Positions 1 through 7,556 of a stretch of DNA of 19,123 nucleotides are shown piece by piece. Position numbers and translations under genes: made by a program. Every line of letters starts with the position of its first letter. Within the stretch, counting starts at the first letter, position 1. The notes under the pieces were generated by a model. It saw nothing but the letters and a program-made list of their open reading frames with translations. It ran no database searches and was not told where the DNA came from. This DNA comes from Bacteroides sp. (GTDB taxonomy: Bacteria > Bacteroidota > Bacteroidia > Bacteroidales > Bacteroidaceae). The stretch lies in contig JASLIW010000023.1 in NCBI GenBank assembly GCA_030152865.1, forward strand, positions 1 to 19,123, given 5' to 3'.

Positions 1-107
1 AGAGCCTTCATTAGGGTTTCCTGTATGCTCTTTCCATTGGGTTGAATCTGCCAGCCATTGTATAAACTGCCATCATAAGCTAAGTAAATGAAGTAGCGAT
101 ATTGCAT
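1..107 (-). CDS. truA: tRNA pseudouridine synthase A, N-terminal fragment (cut by window edge)
   Basis: Reading the minus strand from the ATG at 107 gives 35 codons open to the window edge. They begin MQYRYFIYLAYDGSLYNGWQ and continue with an IQPNGKSIQETL-like stretch. This is the typical first strand of TruA, the enzyme that converts uridine to pseudouridine at positions 38-40 of tRNA anticodon stem-loops. The YDG and GWQxQ motifs of the TruA N-terminus are visible; the catalytic aspartate lies further in and is outside the window. The start is supported by a TAnnTTTG box about 20 bases upstream. The gene is not broken as far as can be seen, only truncated by the window boundary. Identification rests on the short motif match. 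Confidence 0.92.
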   Translation of the reverse strand, partial: MQYRYFIYLAYDGSLYNGWQIQPNGKSIQETLMKA

Positions 108-635
108 AAGTTCTAAATTTTACTGGACAAAGATACAAAAAGGCTAACAACAAAAGTCCTCTTAGCTTATGATAACTGATTCAACTACTATTGGAGACTA
201 AACTCTATTATAGATATACCTTAGAAATGTATTTCCACCTATGCATCTTATATATTTACTTTAGTGTCAGATGTCTTAAATTAGGTTATCTATTAAAATA
301 CTCTCAATATGAAATTCAATATCTTTATGGATATATACAACGGCTTCAAAAAGTATTTAATATTATTCTATTCTAACTTACTGCTATTTTCATAACCTCT
401 AAAACTTGGCCTACACTAATTATGCTTACGCACAATTCTAAACGAATATAATATAAGGCTATACTAAGAGTTTTAATATGGTTATTTCACTAAGGTTTAG
501 AAAGATGTCAATACGATAATCTATTCATTATGTCTACCTAAATATTATTACTGCTTAAAGACCCAATCTCTTCATACATTTATTTTCAGTATTGGTAATC
601 CATATTTAAAGAAAGCAATTACATTATACGATTTA
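108..635. other. AT-rich intergenic stretch without a recognisable gene
   Basis: This 528-base stretch separates the divergent truA start from the downstream end of the NigD-like gene. Apart from the truA promoter near its left end I see no credible gene, RNA gene, inverted repeat with a T tract, or tandem repeat. A 61-codon frame from a TTG at 191 to 376 exists. Its composition is dominated by Tyr, Leu, Ile and Phe, as expected of random AT-rich DNA, and it has no recognisable motif or start signal. The stretch could be a decayed gene or simply a long 3' and 5' flank. Confidence 0.6.
128..135 (-). promoter_or_regulatory. -7 promoter box of truA
   Basis: The minus strand reads TATCTTTG, an exact match to the Bacteroidetes -7 consensus TAnnTTTG, ending 20 bases before the truA ATG. 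A TTTG lies upstream on the same strand (positions 154-151), but only 15 bases away, shorter than the usual 19-21, so the -33 element is uncertain. Confidence 0.6.
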
Positions 636-1412
636 CTATCTTAATACCTCCCCTGCAACAGACTCACCTCCTGTATTCAGGTCAGAATCTTGAGAGCCTA
701 AAGAAAAGTGGTTCTTTTCATCAAAATCATAAGTCATAAGCTCTTCTTTTCCATCCACATTTATACGTTTTATTTTCAAACCTTTCTTGCCTTGAAAATC
801 AAGCCCTTTTAAGACAAAAGAGTAAGGCTTAGCAAGAGCATAATCAAGCTCTGAGTCGTAAGCATTGTACCTTAACTCTAAATACTTATACCCGTCATCG
901 GGATATTCCATTAAAGTATTGTCAATTAGACTAACTTTGTATTTAGATGAGTAGATAGCTACTACGACATTTAAGTATTCATTTTCACCACTGACCCATA
1001 TCCCACTAGGGAAACCCTCTGCTACTATAGGACAGCGATTGTTTCCAGCATCACCCAACTCGCCCTCATCAAAAATCTCCTTCACTGCTTTAGTTTCTAT
1101 ATTCCAGATTCTATTCAGCTTAATCATATGATCAAAACCATCACTAGGTCCAGATAAAGGTGTATAATCAATGATAACTCGTTGTCCATCAATAGCCTGG
1201 TAATTGTACATAGGATGACCTGCAGCAATCCACAGTTTTTCTCCAGAGTCAAGCTTTAAATACCAGTTAGTTCCTGGCTCATTGACCACAGTAGCTACTC
1301 CTACAGCAAACTTCCCTAAAGAGTACTCTCCATCTTTACTACAGCTATACAAAGAACTTAAGCCAAAAATCAATGCAGAAATGACAACTAAATTTCTAAC
1401 TAATGCTTTCAT
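636..1412 (-). CDS. NigD-like outer-envelope lipoprotein
   Basis: A 258-residue protein with a lipoprotein signal peptide (positively charged start, hydrophobic core, LYSC lipobox with the lipidated cysteine at residue 24). It then has the features of the Bacteroidetes NigD-like family: GEYSLGKFAVGVATVV, a W-Y-L-K-L-DSG strand, QRVIIDYTPLSG, and a second half with LNVVVAIY and YLELRYNAYD. The family has an N-terminal OB-fold-like domain (about residues 30-110 here) and a C-terminal beta domain. NigD was named from a bacteriocin locus, but most relatives are widespread lipoproteins with no known function. The residues after the cysteine are SKDGE, somewhat like the acidic surface-export signals of Bacteroidetes lipoproteins, so display on the cell surface is possible but unproven. 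It stands alone: 98 bases separate it from the end of lpxB, and no bacteriocin genes are nearby. I did not find a convincing promoter box. Confidence 0.82.
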   Translation of the reverse strand: MKALVRNLVVISALIFGLSSLYSCSKDGEYSLGKFAVGVATVVNEPGTNWYLKLDSGEKLWIAAGHPMYNYQAIDGQRVIIDYTPLSGPSDGFDHMIKLNRIWNIETKAVKEIFDEGELGDAGNNRCPIVAEGFPSGIWVSGENEYLNVVVAIYSSKYKVSLIDNTLMEYPDDGYKYLELRYNAYDSELDYALAKPYSFVLKGLDFQGKKGLKIKRINVDGKEELMTYDFDEKNHFSLGSQDSDLNTGGESVAGEVLR

Positions 1413-1510
1413 GGGTACAAAAATTTAATGTGTATAGTTTATAACAAATCCCTTTATAAACTAAACACATTAAACCCCTTAATACTGCATCCCCAAAGTC
1501 AATATTAATC

Positions 1511-2644
1511 TTAATTGAGGTATTCAATCATTTGCTTAGCCGCATGTTGAGGTGCTCCCACTTCGCCTAAAATATGTTCCATTTCATCATAGTCAGCCTT
1601 CATTTTTGCCCGATAAGCCTTATCTAAAATCAAACGCTCAAGTTCTTGATTTAAATGAGTCAAAGTCATCGTATCAGCTACTAACTCTTGAATGATTAGC
1701 TTGTCAACTATTAGGTTAACTAGTGATATGTATTTAACCTTCAGAACATGTTTGCGAAGAAAAGCTATTAATTTACCCATAGGAGTGTAATAGCAGACCA
1801 GCTGAGGAACCTTAAAAAGTGCTGTTTCTAGGGTTGCTGTACCTGAAGTAACTAGAGCTGTATGTGCATGAGATAAGATCGAGTAAGTCTCATCAAAAAC
1901 AACTTTTAAATCACAGCCTTTTATGTACTCCTCATAATAATCTGGTGCAATACCTGGAGCTCCAGCCAAAACCAGTTGAAAATCCTTATAAGCAGCGGCC
2001 GCACGTATCATCAGAGGCAAATTATCTTTGATTTCTTGCTTTCTACTACCTGCTAAAAGTGCAATAATTGGCTTCTCTGAAGACAAACCCACACGACTTG
2101 TAAAACCAGCAAAAGACTCTTTATAAGTCGCTCTAAATTGAGCCACCTCATCTACAGTGGGATTACCTATATATTGTACCTCGTAATTATGTTGCTTGTA
2201 AAAATCCACCTCAAACGGTAATATAGAAAACATACGATCTACATCACGTCGAATATTTTTAATTCGATACTCCTTCCAAGCCCATATCTTGGGTGATATG
2301 TAATAATAAACAGGTATAGAAGTATTTTTCTTTATATACTTGGCAATCTTCAAATTAAAACCTGGATAATCGACCAAGATAACAACATCGGGATTCCACT
2401 CCTTGATGTCTCGCTTACAAAATCGCATATTAGACAGAATCGTAGGCAAATTAAGCAAAACAGGAATAAATCCCATAAAAGCCAAGTCCTTATAATGACG
2501 AACGAGAGTTCCTCCAACTTCCTTCATTAAATCCCCTCCAAAAAAACGAAAAGATGCAGAGGGATCTTGTCTTTTAAGCTCCACCATAAGTTGAGAAGCA
2601 TGCAAATCTCCAGAGGCCTCACCGACTATCAGATAATACTTCAT
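1511..2644 (-). CDS. lpxB: Lipid-A-disaccharide synthase
   Basis: LpxB joins UDP-2,3-diacylglucosamine to lipid X to form the beta-1,6 disaccharide of lipid A, a membrane-associated step of lipopolysaccharide synthesis. The 377-residue protein matches the family in length and motifs. It has VGEASGDLHA at residues 7-16, FFGGDLM at 34-40, VDYPGFNLKIAK at 91-102, YYISPKIWAWK at 114-124, the YIGNP turn at 158-162, LLAGSRKQEI (family LLPGSR..EI) at 196-205, and SGTATLE in the C-terminal nucleotide-binding half. Its ATG overlaps the surE stop codon by four bases (ATGA), so it is very likely the second gene of a surE-lpxB operon and translationally coupled. No clear terminator follows it in the 98 bases before the NigD-like gene, so read-through into that gene is possible. 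Confidence 0.97.
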   Translation of the reverse strand: MKYYLIVGEASGDLHASQLMVELKRQDPSASFRFFGGDLMKEVGGTLVRHYKDLAFMGFIPVLLNLPTILSNMRFCKRDIKEWNPDVVILVDYPGFNLKIAKYIKKNTSIPVYYYISPKIWAWKEYRIKNIRRDVDRMFSILPFEVDFYKQHNYEVQYIGNPTVDEVAQFRATYKESFAGFTSRVGLSSEKPIIALLAGSRKQEIKDNLPLMIRAAAAYKDFQLVLAGAPGIAPDYYEEYIKGCDLKVVFDETYSILSHAHTALVTSGTATLETALFKVPQLVCYYTPMGKLIAFLRKHVLKVKYISLVNLIVDKLIIQELVADTMTLTHLNQELERLILDKAYRAKMKADYDEMEHILGEVGAPQHAAKQMIEYLN

Positions 2645-3435
2645 TCGTCGAGTTCTTCTATAGTCATACCGGCCACCAACTTTTCAAACTTGTTCATATA
2701 ACCATAGTCAGTTACATCAACCAAGGTAGGAGTTATAGCGCCATAGCCTTCTGATAGTGCACGGTTGTCACTAAGCTCATTTCCTTTTTTATCGGGCACA
2801 AAGCCACCAGATAGCCAATAATAGTTTTCATCAAAAGAGCGTGGACAAGCCTCCCATTCATTAGTCCAGCTGCCCCTTGCCTGCTGACACACTTTCAAGC
2901 CTTTTATTTCTTCCGTTTTTGGGAAGTTTACATTTAAACAAGTGTAGTCAGGTAGCCCATTGCGTAGCACTACTCTACTTAACTCTCGGATATACTTGCC
3001 TAATGGAGCAAAGTCAGCATCTTGATCATGATCACACAAGGAAAAACCAATAGCTGGAATTTTATTCAGGCAAGCCTCAATAGCAGCCCCCATTGTACCA
3101 GAGTAATGCACATTAACTCCCGAATTGTCTCCATGATTAATACCACTCACTACTAAATCTGGCTCTCTATCTAGGATTGCGTGCCTAGCCAGCTTCACAC
3201 AGTCCACTGGAGTGCCTGAGCAACGATAGATTGATAATCCTACATCTTGGCGTACTTGTTTAAAGTGAACAGGCTCAGTTATCGTTAAGGCACAACCTTT
3301 ACCAGATCGTGGACCATCAGGAGCTACGACAACAATATCACCCAGAGGACGAACAAATCTAACAAGCTCACTAATTCCTTTTGCTATGATACCATCATCA
3401 TTGGTTATCAATATAAGTGGTTTATTTTGAATCAT
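2641..3435 (-). CDS. surE: 5'-nucleotidase SurE
   Basis: SurE is a metal-dependent phosphatase of nucleoside 5'-monophosphates (and in some bacteria 3'-nucleotides and short polyphosphate). The 264-residue protein begins with the diagnostic LILITNDDGI; D13 and D14 together with S44 (GPRSGKG) and N100 (VSGINHGDN) correspond to the four metal ligands. The following VHYSGTMGAAIEA stretch is also family-typical. There is no signal peptide, so it acts in the cytoplasm. The gene is first in an operon with lpxB, overlapping it by four bases, and is transcribed away from parA. A -7 box (TATATTTG on the minus strand) sits 37-44 bases upstream of the ATG. Confidence 0.97.
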   Translation of the reverse strand: MIQNKPLILITNDDGIIAKGISELVRFVRPLGDIVVVAPDGPRSGKGCALTITEPVHFKQVRQDVGLSIYRCSGTPVDCVKLARHAILDREPDLVVSGINHGDNSGVNVHYSGTMGAAIEACLNKIPAIGFSLCDHDQDADFAPLGKYIRELSRVVLRNGLPDYTCLNVNFPKTEEIKGLKVCQQARGSWTNEWEACPRSFDENYYWLSGGFVPDKKGNELSDNRALSEGYGAITPTLVDVTDYGYMNKFEKLVAGMTIEELDE

Positions 3436-3471
3436 TGTTTTCTTACTATTTAATTTATAATTAATATATTA

Positions 3472-3479
3472 CAAATATA
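3472..3479 (-). promoter_or_regulatory. -7 promoter box of surE-lpxB
   Basis: The minus strand reads TATATTTG, an exact TAnnTTTG match 36 bases before the surE ATG. No good TTTG is present 19-21 bases further upstream, so the -33 element is weak or absent. The surrounding DNA is very AT-rich, which raises the chance of coincidental matches. Confidence 0.5.
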
Positions 3480-3585
3480 CTATTTTTATTAGTTTATAAG
3501 TAATATCGACGCTTAGTAGATGCTGAAATAAAAAGCTAAACGACTGTAAGCTAATAAAAAACAAATAGTATTGAATATAAATTAG

Positions 3586-3593
3586 TATATTTG
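3586..3593 (+). promoter_or_regulatory. -7 promoter box of the parA operon
   Basis: TATATTTG matches TAnnTTTG exactly. It would start transcription roughly 160 bases before the parA ATG. A TTG lies only 12 bases upstream (3571-3573), so the -33 element is not convincing. Confidence 0.45.
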
Positions 3594-3758
3594 CTCATAA
3601 TATATTAAGTATTTAGTATACGACTCAAGCCAAGTAGGCTAGGCTCCAGTTATAAACATAAGACATAACTTATCAACAGATATGGTAAACTCTTCTTTTT
3701 TTATAAGGAATTCTTAAGCTTTATAACTTATTTCGCTTTTATTAATCGAATAACTGAT

Positions 3759-4529
3759 ATGGGAAAAATAATAACTTTGGCAAATCAAAAAGGAGGAGTT
3801 GGCAAAACCACCACCACCATAAATCTTGCAGCATCATTGGCTACTTTAGAGAAGAAAGTGCTAGTCATTGATGCAGACCCACAGGCCAATGCAACATCAG
3901 GACTAGGTGTAAACATGCGTCAGTCAGCACATAGCATTTATGAATGCTTGATTGACCGAGAAAATGCTTCTATAGAAAACGCAATTCTCACTACTGATAT
4001 AGACACCCTACAGGTGGTTTCTTCACATATCAACTTAGTAGGAGCAGAAATCGAGATGCTCAGCCTTAACAACAGAGAGAATATCCTAAAGGAAATTCTA
4101 ACACCCTTGAAAAAAAGGTATGATTATATTTTAATTGACTGCTCTCCTTCACTGGGTTTAATTACGGTAAATGCCCTCACCGCAGCAGATTCAATTATTA
4201 TCCCTGTACAAGCGGAGTACTTTGCCCTAGAGGGAATAAGCAAACTACTTAACACGATTAAAATCATTAAATCTCGCCTTAACCCAAACCTAGAAATAGA
4301 AGGATTTTTACTTACTATGTATGATTCTCGGTTAAGACAAGCTAAGCAAATTCATGACGAGATAAAGAAACACTTTCAAGACTTAGTTTTCAAGACTATT
4401 ATACACCGTAATGTAAAACTCAGTGAGGCTCCAAGCTATGGACTCCCTACTATTTTATATGATGCAGATTCCACTGGTTCTAAGAACTATTTAGCATTGG
4501 CTAGAGAATTAATTCGTAAGAACAAGTAA
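3759..4529 (+). CDS. parA: Chromosome-partitioning ATPase ParA (Soj)
   Basis: ParA is the DNA-binding ATPase that, with ParB bound at parS, moves replicated origins apart. The 256-residue protein opens with IITLANQKGGVGKTTTTINL; the deviant Walker A motif KGGVGKTT occupies residues 11-18 with the signature lysine K11. VIDADPQANATSG (switch I region) follows from residue 36, and YDYILIDCSPSLG is the Walker B strand. The C-terminal part has the chromosomal-type APSYGLP motif. The short N-terminus without a helix-turn-helix is that of chromosomal (Soj-type) ParA, not the longer plasmid P1/F type. It is first in an apparent four-gene operon with parB (12-base gap), a DUF5683 gene and mltD. Confidence 0.97.
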   Translation: MGKIITLANQKGGVGKTTTTINLAASLATLEKKVLVIDADPQANATSGLGVNMRQSAHSIYECLIDRENASIENAILTTDIDTLQVVSSHINLVGAEIEMLSLNNRENILKEILTPLKKRYDYILIDCSPSLGLITVNALTAADSIIIPVQAEYFALEGISKLLNTIKIIKSRLNPNLEIEGFLLTMYDSRLRQAKQIHDEIKKHFQDLVFKTIIHRNVKLSEAPSYGLPTILYDADSTGSKNYLALARELIRKNK

Positions 4530-4541
4530 TTAAATTTTTGT

Positions 4542-5429
4542 ATGGCACAGAAGAGAAATACATTAGGTAGAGGATTAGATGCTTTACTTTCAATGGATGA
4601 AATAAAGACAGATGGTTCATCCTCAATCAATGAAATTGAAATATCTAAAATTTCAGTCAACCCTAATCAACCCCGTAGAGAATTCAATCAAGAGGCGCTA
4701 GAAGAGTTAGCTAGCTCTATTGCTGAAATTGGCATCATTCAGCCTATCACGTTGAGAGAACTTTCAACCGACAAGTATCAAATTATTGCAGGTGAACGTC
4801 GATTTAGAGCTTCTCAACTAGCTGGGCTGAATACAATACCAGCCTACATACGCAAAGCAAGCGATGAAAATGTTCTAGAAATGGCCTTGATTGAAAACAT
4901 TCAAAGGGAAGACCTCAATGCCATAGAAATAGCTCTAGCCTACCAACACCTTATTGAAGAATACAACCTAACCCAAGATAAACTCAGTGAGCGTGTAGGA
5001 AAGAAGAGAGCAACTATCGCGAACTACGTACGCCTACTCAAGCTACCTGCTCCTATCCAAGTAGCCTTGCAACGTCGCAAAATCGATATGGGACACGCCC
5101 GAGCTCTATTGCCTTTAGAAGACCCTAAAGTGCAAATACAGATGCTAAACGAAATCACAAAAAATCACTACTCCGTACGTAAAGTAGAAGAACTAGTAAA
5201 AACCATCAACGAGGGTGAAACTGTTAAGTCTGCAAAGAAAAAAACTAATAATAAGCTCCCTGAAGAGTTTAATATTCTTAAACAACATCTCTCTGGTTTC
5301 TTCAATACAAAAGTTCAACTAACTTGCAATCAAAAAGGCAAAGGTAAAATCAGTATCCCCTTTTCTAGTGAAGATGAGCTAGAAAGGATTATCGAAATAT
5401 TTGATTCACTCAAAAAAGCAGATGAATAA
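4542..5429 (+). CDS. parB: Chromosome-partitioning protein ParB (Spo0J)
   Basis: ParB binds parS sites near the origin, spreads as a CTP-dependent clamp and stimulates ParA. The 295-residue protein has the N-terminal GRGLDALL peptide (residues 9-16, the part of ParB that touches ParA) and the ParB/Srx domain with PNQPRREF (41-48), GIIQPITLRE and the CTP-binding IIAGERRFRA box (81-90). It also has ENIQREDLNAIEIA (118-131), a helix-turn-helix around 143-166 (LTQDKLSERVGKKRATIANY), and a C-terminal dimerisation region after a lysine-rich linker. The 3' end overlaps the next gene by 8 bases, implying coupled translation. No obvious parS palindrome is seen close by. Confidence 0.97.
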   Translation: MAQKRNTLGRGLDALLSMDEIKTDGSSSINEIEISKISVNPNQPRREFNQEALEELASSIAEIGIIQPITLRELSTDKYQIIAGERRFRASQLAGLNTIPAYIRKASDENVLEMALIENIQREDLNAIEIALAYQHLIEEYNLTQDKLSERVGKKRATIANYVRLLKLPAPIQVALQRRKIDMGHARALLPLEDPKVQIQMLNEITKNHYSVRKVEELVKTINEGETVKSAKKKTNNKLPEEFNILKQHLSGFFNTKVQLTCNQKGKGKISIPFSSEDELERIIEIFDSLKKADE

Positions 5430-6234
5430 CGCAAGTAACTTTATAAGATACTTCCTTCTATCTGTTGTTTTCATGATTTGTGGCTCTATCCACTCTTATG
5501 CTCAACAACAGCAAAAGAATGAAAGTACCGAGCTAAAGAAAATAGAGAGTCAATTAAAAATTGATTCGCTATTAAGCACGATAGACACCATTAGTCTGGG
5601 AGATAGACTACCCCAAGATAGCCTCATCTTAGCCGATAGCATTCAAGCAGTCAATCAAGCAAGACTAGACAGCTTAAATCAAGCTATCCCTAAAACTCCA
5701 CCTCCTCCCAAGCTAAATGAAAACCTAAGCAAAGAGTGGAAGCCAAATCCAACAAAAGCCACATGGTATGCTATTGTTTTTCCTGGTGGTGGACAAATCT
5801 ACAATCGGAAATACTGGAAGCTCCCTATATTTTATGGCGGGTTTGCGGGCTGTATGTATGCCCTAAACTGGAACAATACGATGTATAAAGACTATGCACA
5901 AGCATACCGAGACCTGAAAGACAACAACCCTAACACAAATAGCTACCTTGAGTTATTGCCTCCCAATGCCAATATAGACATGAGTCGATTAGAGACAATT
6001 CTTAAGAACAGAAAAGATAGGTTTAGACGATACCGAGATTTAAGTGTTATTGTCTTTGTGGGAGTCTATGTGTTATCTATCATTGATGCCTATGTCGATG
6101 CAGAATTATCCAACTTTGACATCACACCAGACTTAAGCATGAGTATTGAGCCCACACTTATCAACAGTAATGACTATACACAAACCAGTAAACAAAATAA
6201 ATCTGTAGGCTTGCAGTGTAAGTTTACATTTTAA
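5422..6234 (+). CDS. DUF5683 membrane protein with signal peptide
   Basis: A 270-residue protein of a family (DUF5683) that is common in Bacteroidetes directly after parB; its function is unknown. The ATG at 5422 overlaps the last 8 bases of parB. An earlier in-frame TTG at 5401 lies well inside parB and would weaken the signal peptide, so 5422 is preferred. Residues 1 to about 27 form a signal peptide ending SYA, followed by QQQQ. Residues 28-105 are polar, rich in Ser, Asp and Leu and end in a TPPPPK proline run. A compact membrane part follows: WYAIVFPGGGQIYNRKYWKL with the conserved PGGGQ.YN motif at about 121-128, a hydrophobic segment after it, and a second hydrophobic segment at about 207-227 ending in IIDAYVDAEL. 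The PG.GQ.YN..YWK motif resembles that of TM2-domain proteins. Position in the operon suggests an envelope role next to MltD. Confidence 0.88.
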   Translation: MNNASNFIRYFLLSVVFMICGSIHSYAQQQQKNESTELKKIESQLKIDSLLSTIDTISLGDRLPQDSLILADSIQAVNQARLDSLNQAIPKTPPPPKLNENLSKEWKPNPTKATWYAIVFPGGGQIYNRKYWKLPIFYGGFAGCMYALNWNNTMYKDYAQAYRDLKDNNPNTNSYLELLPPNANIDMSRLETILKNRKDRFRRYRDLSVIVFVGVYVLSIIDAYVDAELSNFDITPDLSMSIEPTLINSNDYTQTSKQNKSVGLQCKFTF

Positions 6235-6254
6235 TTTAAATAGAACACGCATCT

Positions 6255-7487
6255 ATGAATAAGACCATTTTAAACCTAGCCTTAATTTCTTTCTTCTTAC
6301 TTATTTCAATCACAGGAAAAGCTCAAAGCCCTGAAGTTCCAGAAACAATGATTTGGTCTATTGATAGCCTACTCAGTGATTGGAAAACGCAAGAATACTT
6401 AAACTTAGACAAAAAAGAGTGCAAGACATCTGCTGTAAACCCTCACTTTCCAGATTCTGTATACATCAGCAGACTCTCTCGGATACCAAGCGTCATGGAG
6501 ATGCCATACAATCCTATTGTTCGAAAATATATAGACTTGTATACAGAAAAGCTTCGTACACAAGTATCTATTATGCTAAGTAGTACGAACTTCTATATTC
6601 CTATTTTTGAAGAAGCACTGGATACTTACAACCTCCCGATTGAACTCAAGTACTTACCCATCATCGAATCAGCATTAAATCCTACAGCTGTATCACGTGC
6701 TGGAGCCACTGGTTTATGGCAGTTTATGCTGCGAACAGGCAAGAAGTACGGGCTAGAGATAAGCAGTTTGGTAGATGAACGCCGAGACCCCATTAAATCG
6801 ACATGGGCTGCAGCTCAGTATCTAAAAGACCTACACGACATGTACAACGACTGGAACCTAGTTATTGCTGCCTACAACTGTGGCCCAGGCAATGTCAATA
6901 AAGCCATTCGCAGAGCAGGAGGCAGTACAGACTATTGGGCTATCTACGATTATCTCCCAAGAGAAACCCGTGGATATGTGCCTGCCTTTATCGCGGCTAA
7001 TTATGTAATGACCTATTATTGTGACCACAATATTTGCCCTGTTGAAGGTGTCTTACCTACCCTAAGCGATACCGTCCTTGTTAACCAAGATCTACATTTG
7101 GACCAAATAAGTGCTATTTGTGATGTAAAGAAAGAAGAACTCCGTAGCCTAAACCCACAATATAAACGCGATATTGTGCCCGGCAACACGCAATTATCTT
7201 CACTACGCTTACCTCAAGATGTAATAGCTACATTTATTGAAAACCAAGACACTATCTACAACTACAATAGAGATTCTATTTTCAAGAAAAGAAAAACAGT
7301 GAAAGCTGGTAGCACAGCTGTACATTCAAAGCCCTCAGCCAAAACTACCTATTACAAAATACAAAGAGGTGACAACCTCTCTACCATAGCACGTAAACAC
7401 GGCGTAAGTGTAGCTAAACTTCGAGAATGGAACGGACTCAAAAATGATAATATTAGAGCAGGAAAGACGCTAAAAATTATTAGATAA
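6255..7487 (+). CDS. mltD: Membrane-bound lytic murein transglycosylase D-like protein
   Basis: This enzyme cleaves the glycan strands of peptidoglycan non-hydrolytically, leaving 1,6-anhydro ends, and acts in the periplasm. The 410-residue protein has a signal peptide (cleavage near GKAQ, residues 21-24) and no lipobox cysteine. It has an SLT catalytic domain at about residues 115-245 with the catalytic glutamate E138 in LPIIESALNPTAVSRAGATG, the GLWQFM and VIAAYNCGPGNVNKA motifs, and a weak LysM-like segment around 272-320. A clear C-terminal LysM follows (YKIQRGDNLSTIARKHGVSV, about 366-409) for binding peptidoglycan. Calling it MltD refers to the domain order; the exact paralogue is uncertain. 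It is the last gene of the parA operon, 20 bases after the DUF5683 gene. A promoter for rel overlaps the spacer behind it. Confidence 0.93.
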   Translation: MNKTILNLALISFFLLISITGKAQSPEVPETMIWSIDSLLSDWKTQEYLNLDKKECKTSAVNPHFPDSVYISRLSRIPSVMEMPYNPIVRKYIDLYTEKLRTQVSIMLSSTNFYIPIFEEALDTYNLPIELKYLPIIESALNPTAVSRAGATGLWQFMLRTGKKYGLEISSLVDERRDPIKSTWAAAQYLKDLHDMYNDWNLVIAAYNCGPGNVNKAIRRAGGSTDYWAIYDYLPRETRGYVPAFIAANYVMTYYCDHNICPVEGVLPTLSDTVLVNQDLHLDQISAICDVKKEELRSLNPQYKRDIVPGNTQLSSLRLPQDVIATFIENQDTIYNYNRDSIFKKRKTVKAGSTAVHSKPSAKTTYYKIQRGDNLSTIARKHGVSVAKLREWNGLKNDNIRAGKTLKIIR

Positions 7488-7495
7488 TCATTTTG

Positions 7496-7525
7496 TTGCA
7501 TACGTCCCTTTATTCGCTATTTTTG
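7496..7525 (+). promoter_or_regulatory. Promoter of rel (-33 TTG, -7 TATTTTTG)
   Basis: A TTG at 7496-7498 (within TTTTGTTG) is followed after exactly 19 bases by TATTTTTG at 7518-7525, matching both Bacteroidetes primary sigma elements (TTTG, then TAnnTTTG). Transcription would start about 25 bases before the rel ATG. It is the best-formed promoter in the window and indicates that rel can be transcribed independently of the parA operon. Confidence 0.72.
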
Positions 7526-7556
7526 TACTAGACACAAATCCTAAGGCATAAGTTAC

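Larger units (their letters stand above)
3436..3758. other. Divergent intergenic region between surE and parA
   Basis: This 323-base AT-rich spacer contains the outward-facing start regions of surE-lpxB and of the parA operon, with one TAnnTTTG box in each direction. After the plus-strand box the predicted parA leader is about 160 bases long. It contains a short potential hairpin (AGCC-AAGTA-GGCT near 3629-3643) and no recognisable riboswitch or small open reading frame. I see no palindromic parS site in it, although chromosomal parS sites can lie elsewhere. Confidence 0.55.

Noticed and set aside
191..376. 61-codon plus-strand frame starting with TTG in the AT-rich left flank
   Set aside because: No recognisable domain, no start signal, and a Tyr/Leu/Ile-rich composition expected from random AT-rich DNA.
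3678..3686. TTATCAACA in the parA leader, close to a DnaA box
   Set aside because: A single site with one mismatch and no cluster of boxes, no dnaA or other origin genes; expected by chance in AT-rich DNA.
5401..5403. TTG as start of the DUF5683 gene
   Set aside because: It would overlap parB by 29 bases and add charged residues before the signal peptide; the ATG at 5422 fits better.
6689..6704. TGTATCACGTGCTGGA resembling the parS consensus TGTTTCACGTGAAACA
   Set aside because: Only 11 of 16 bases match, the right half fails, and the bases encode the conserved AVSRAG motif of the transglycosylase, which explains the CACGTG core.
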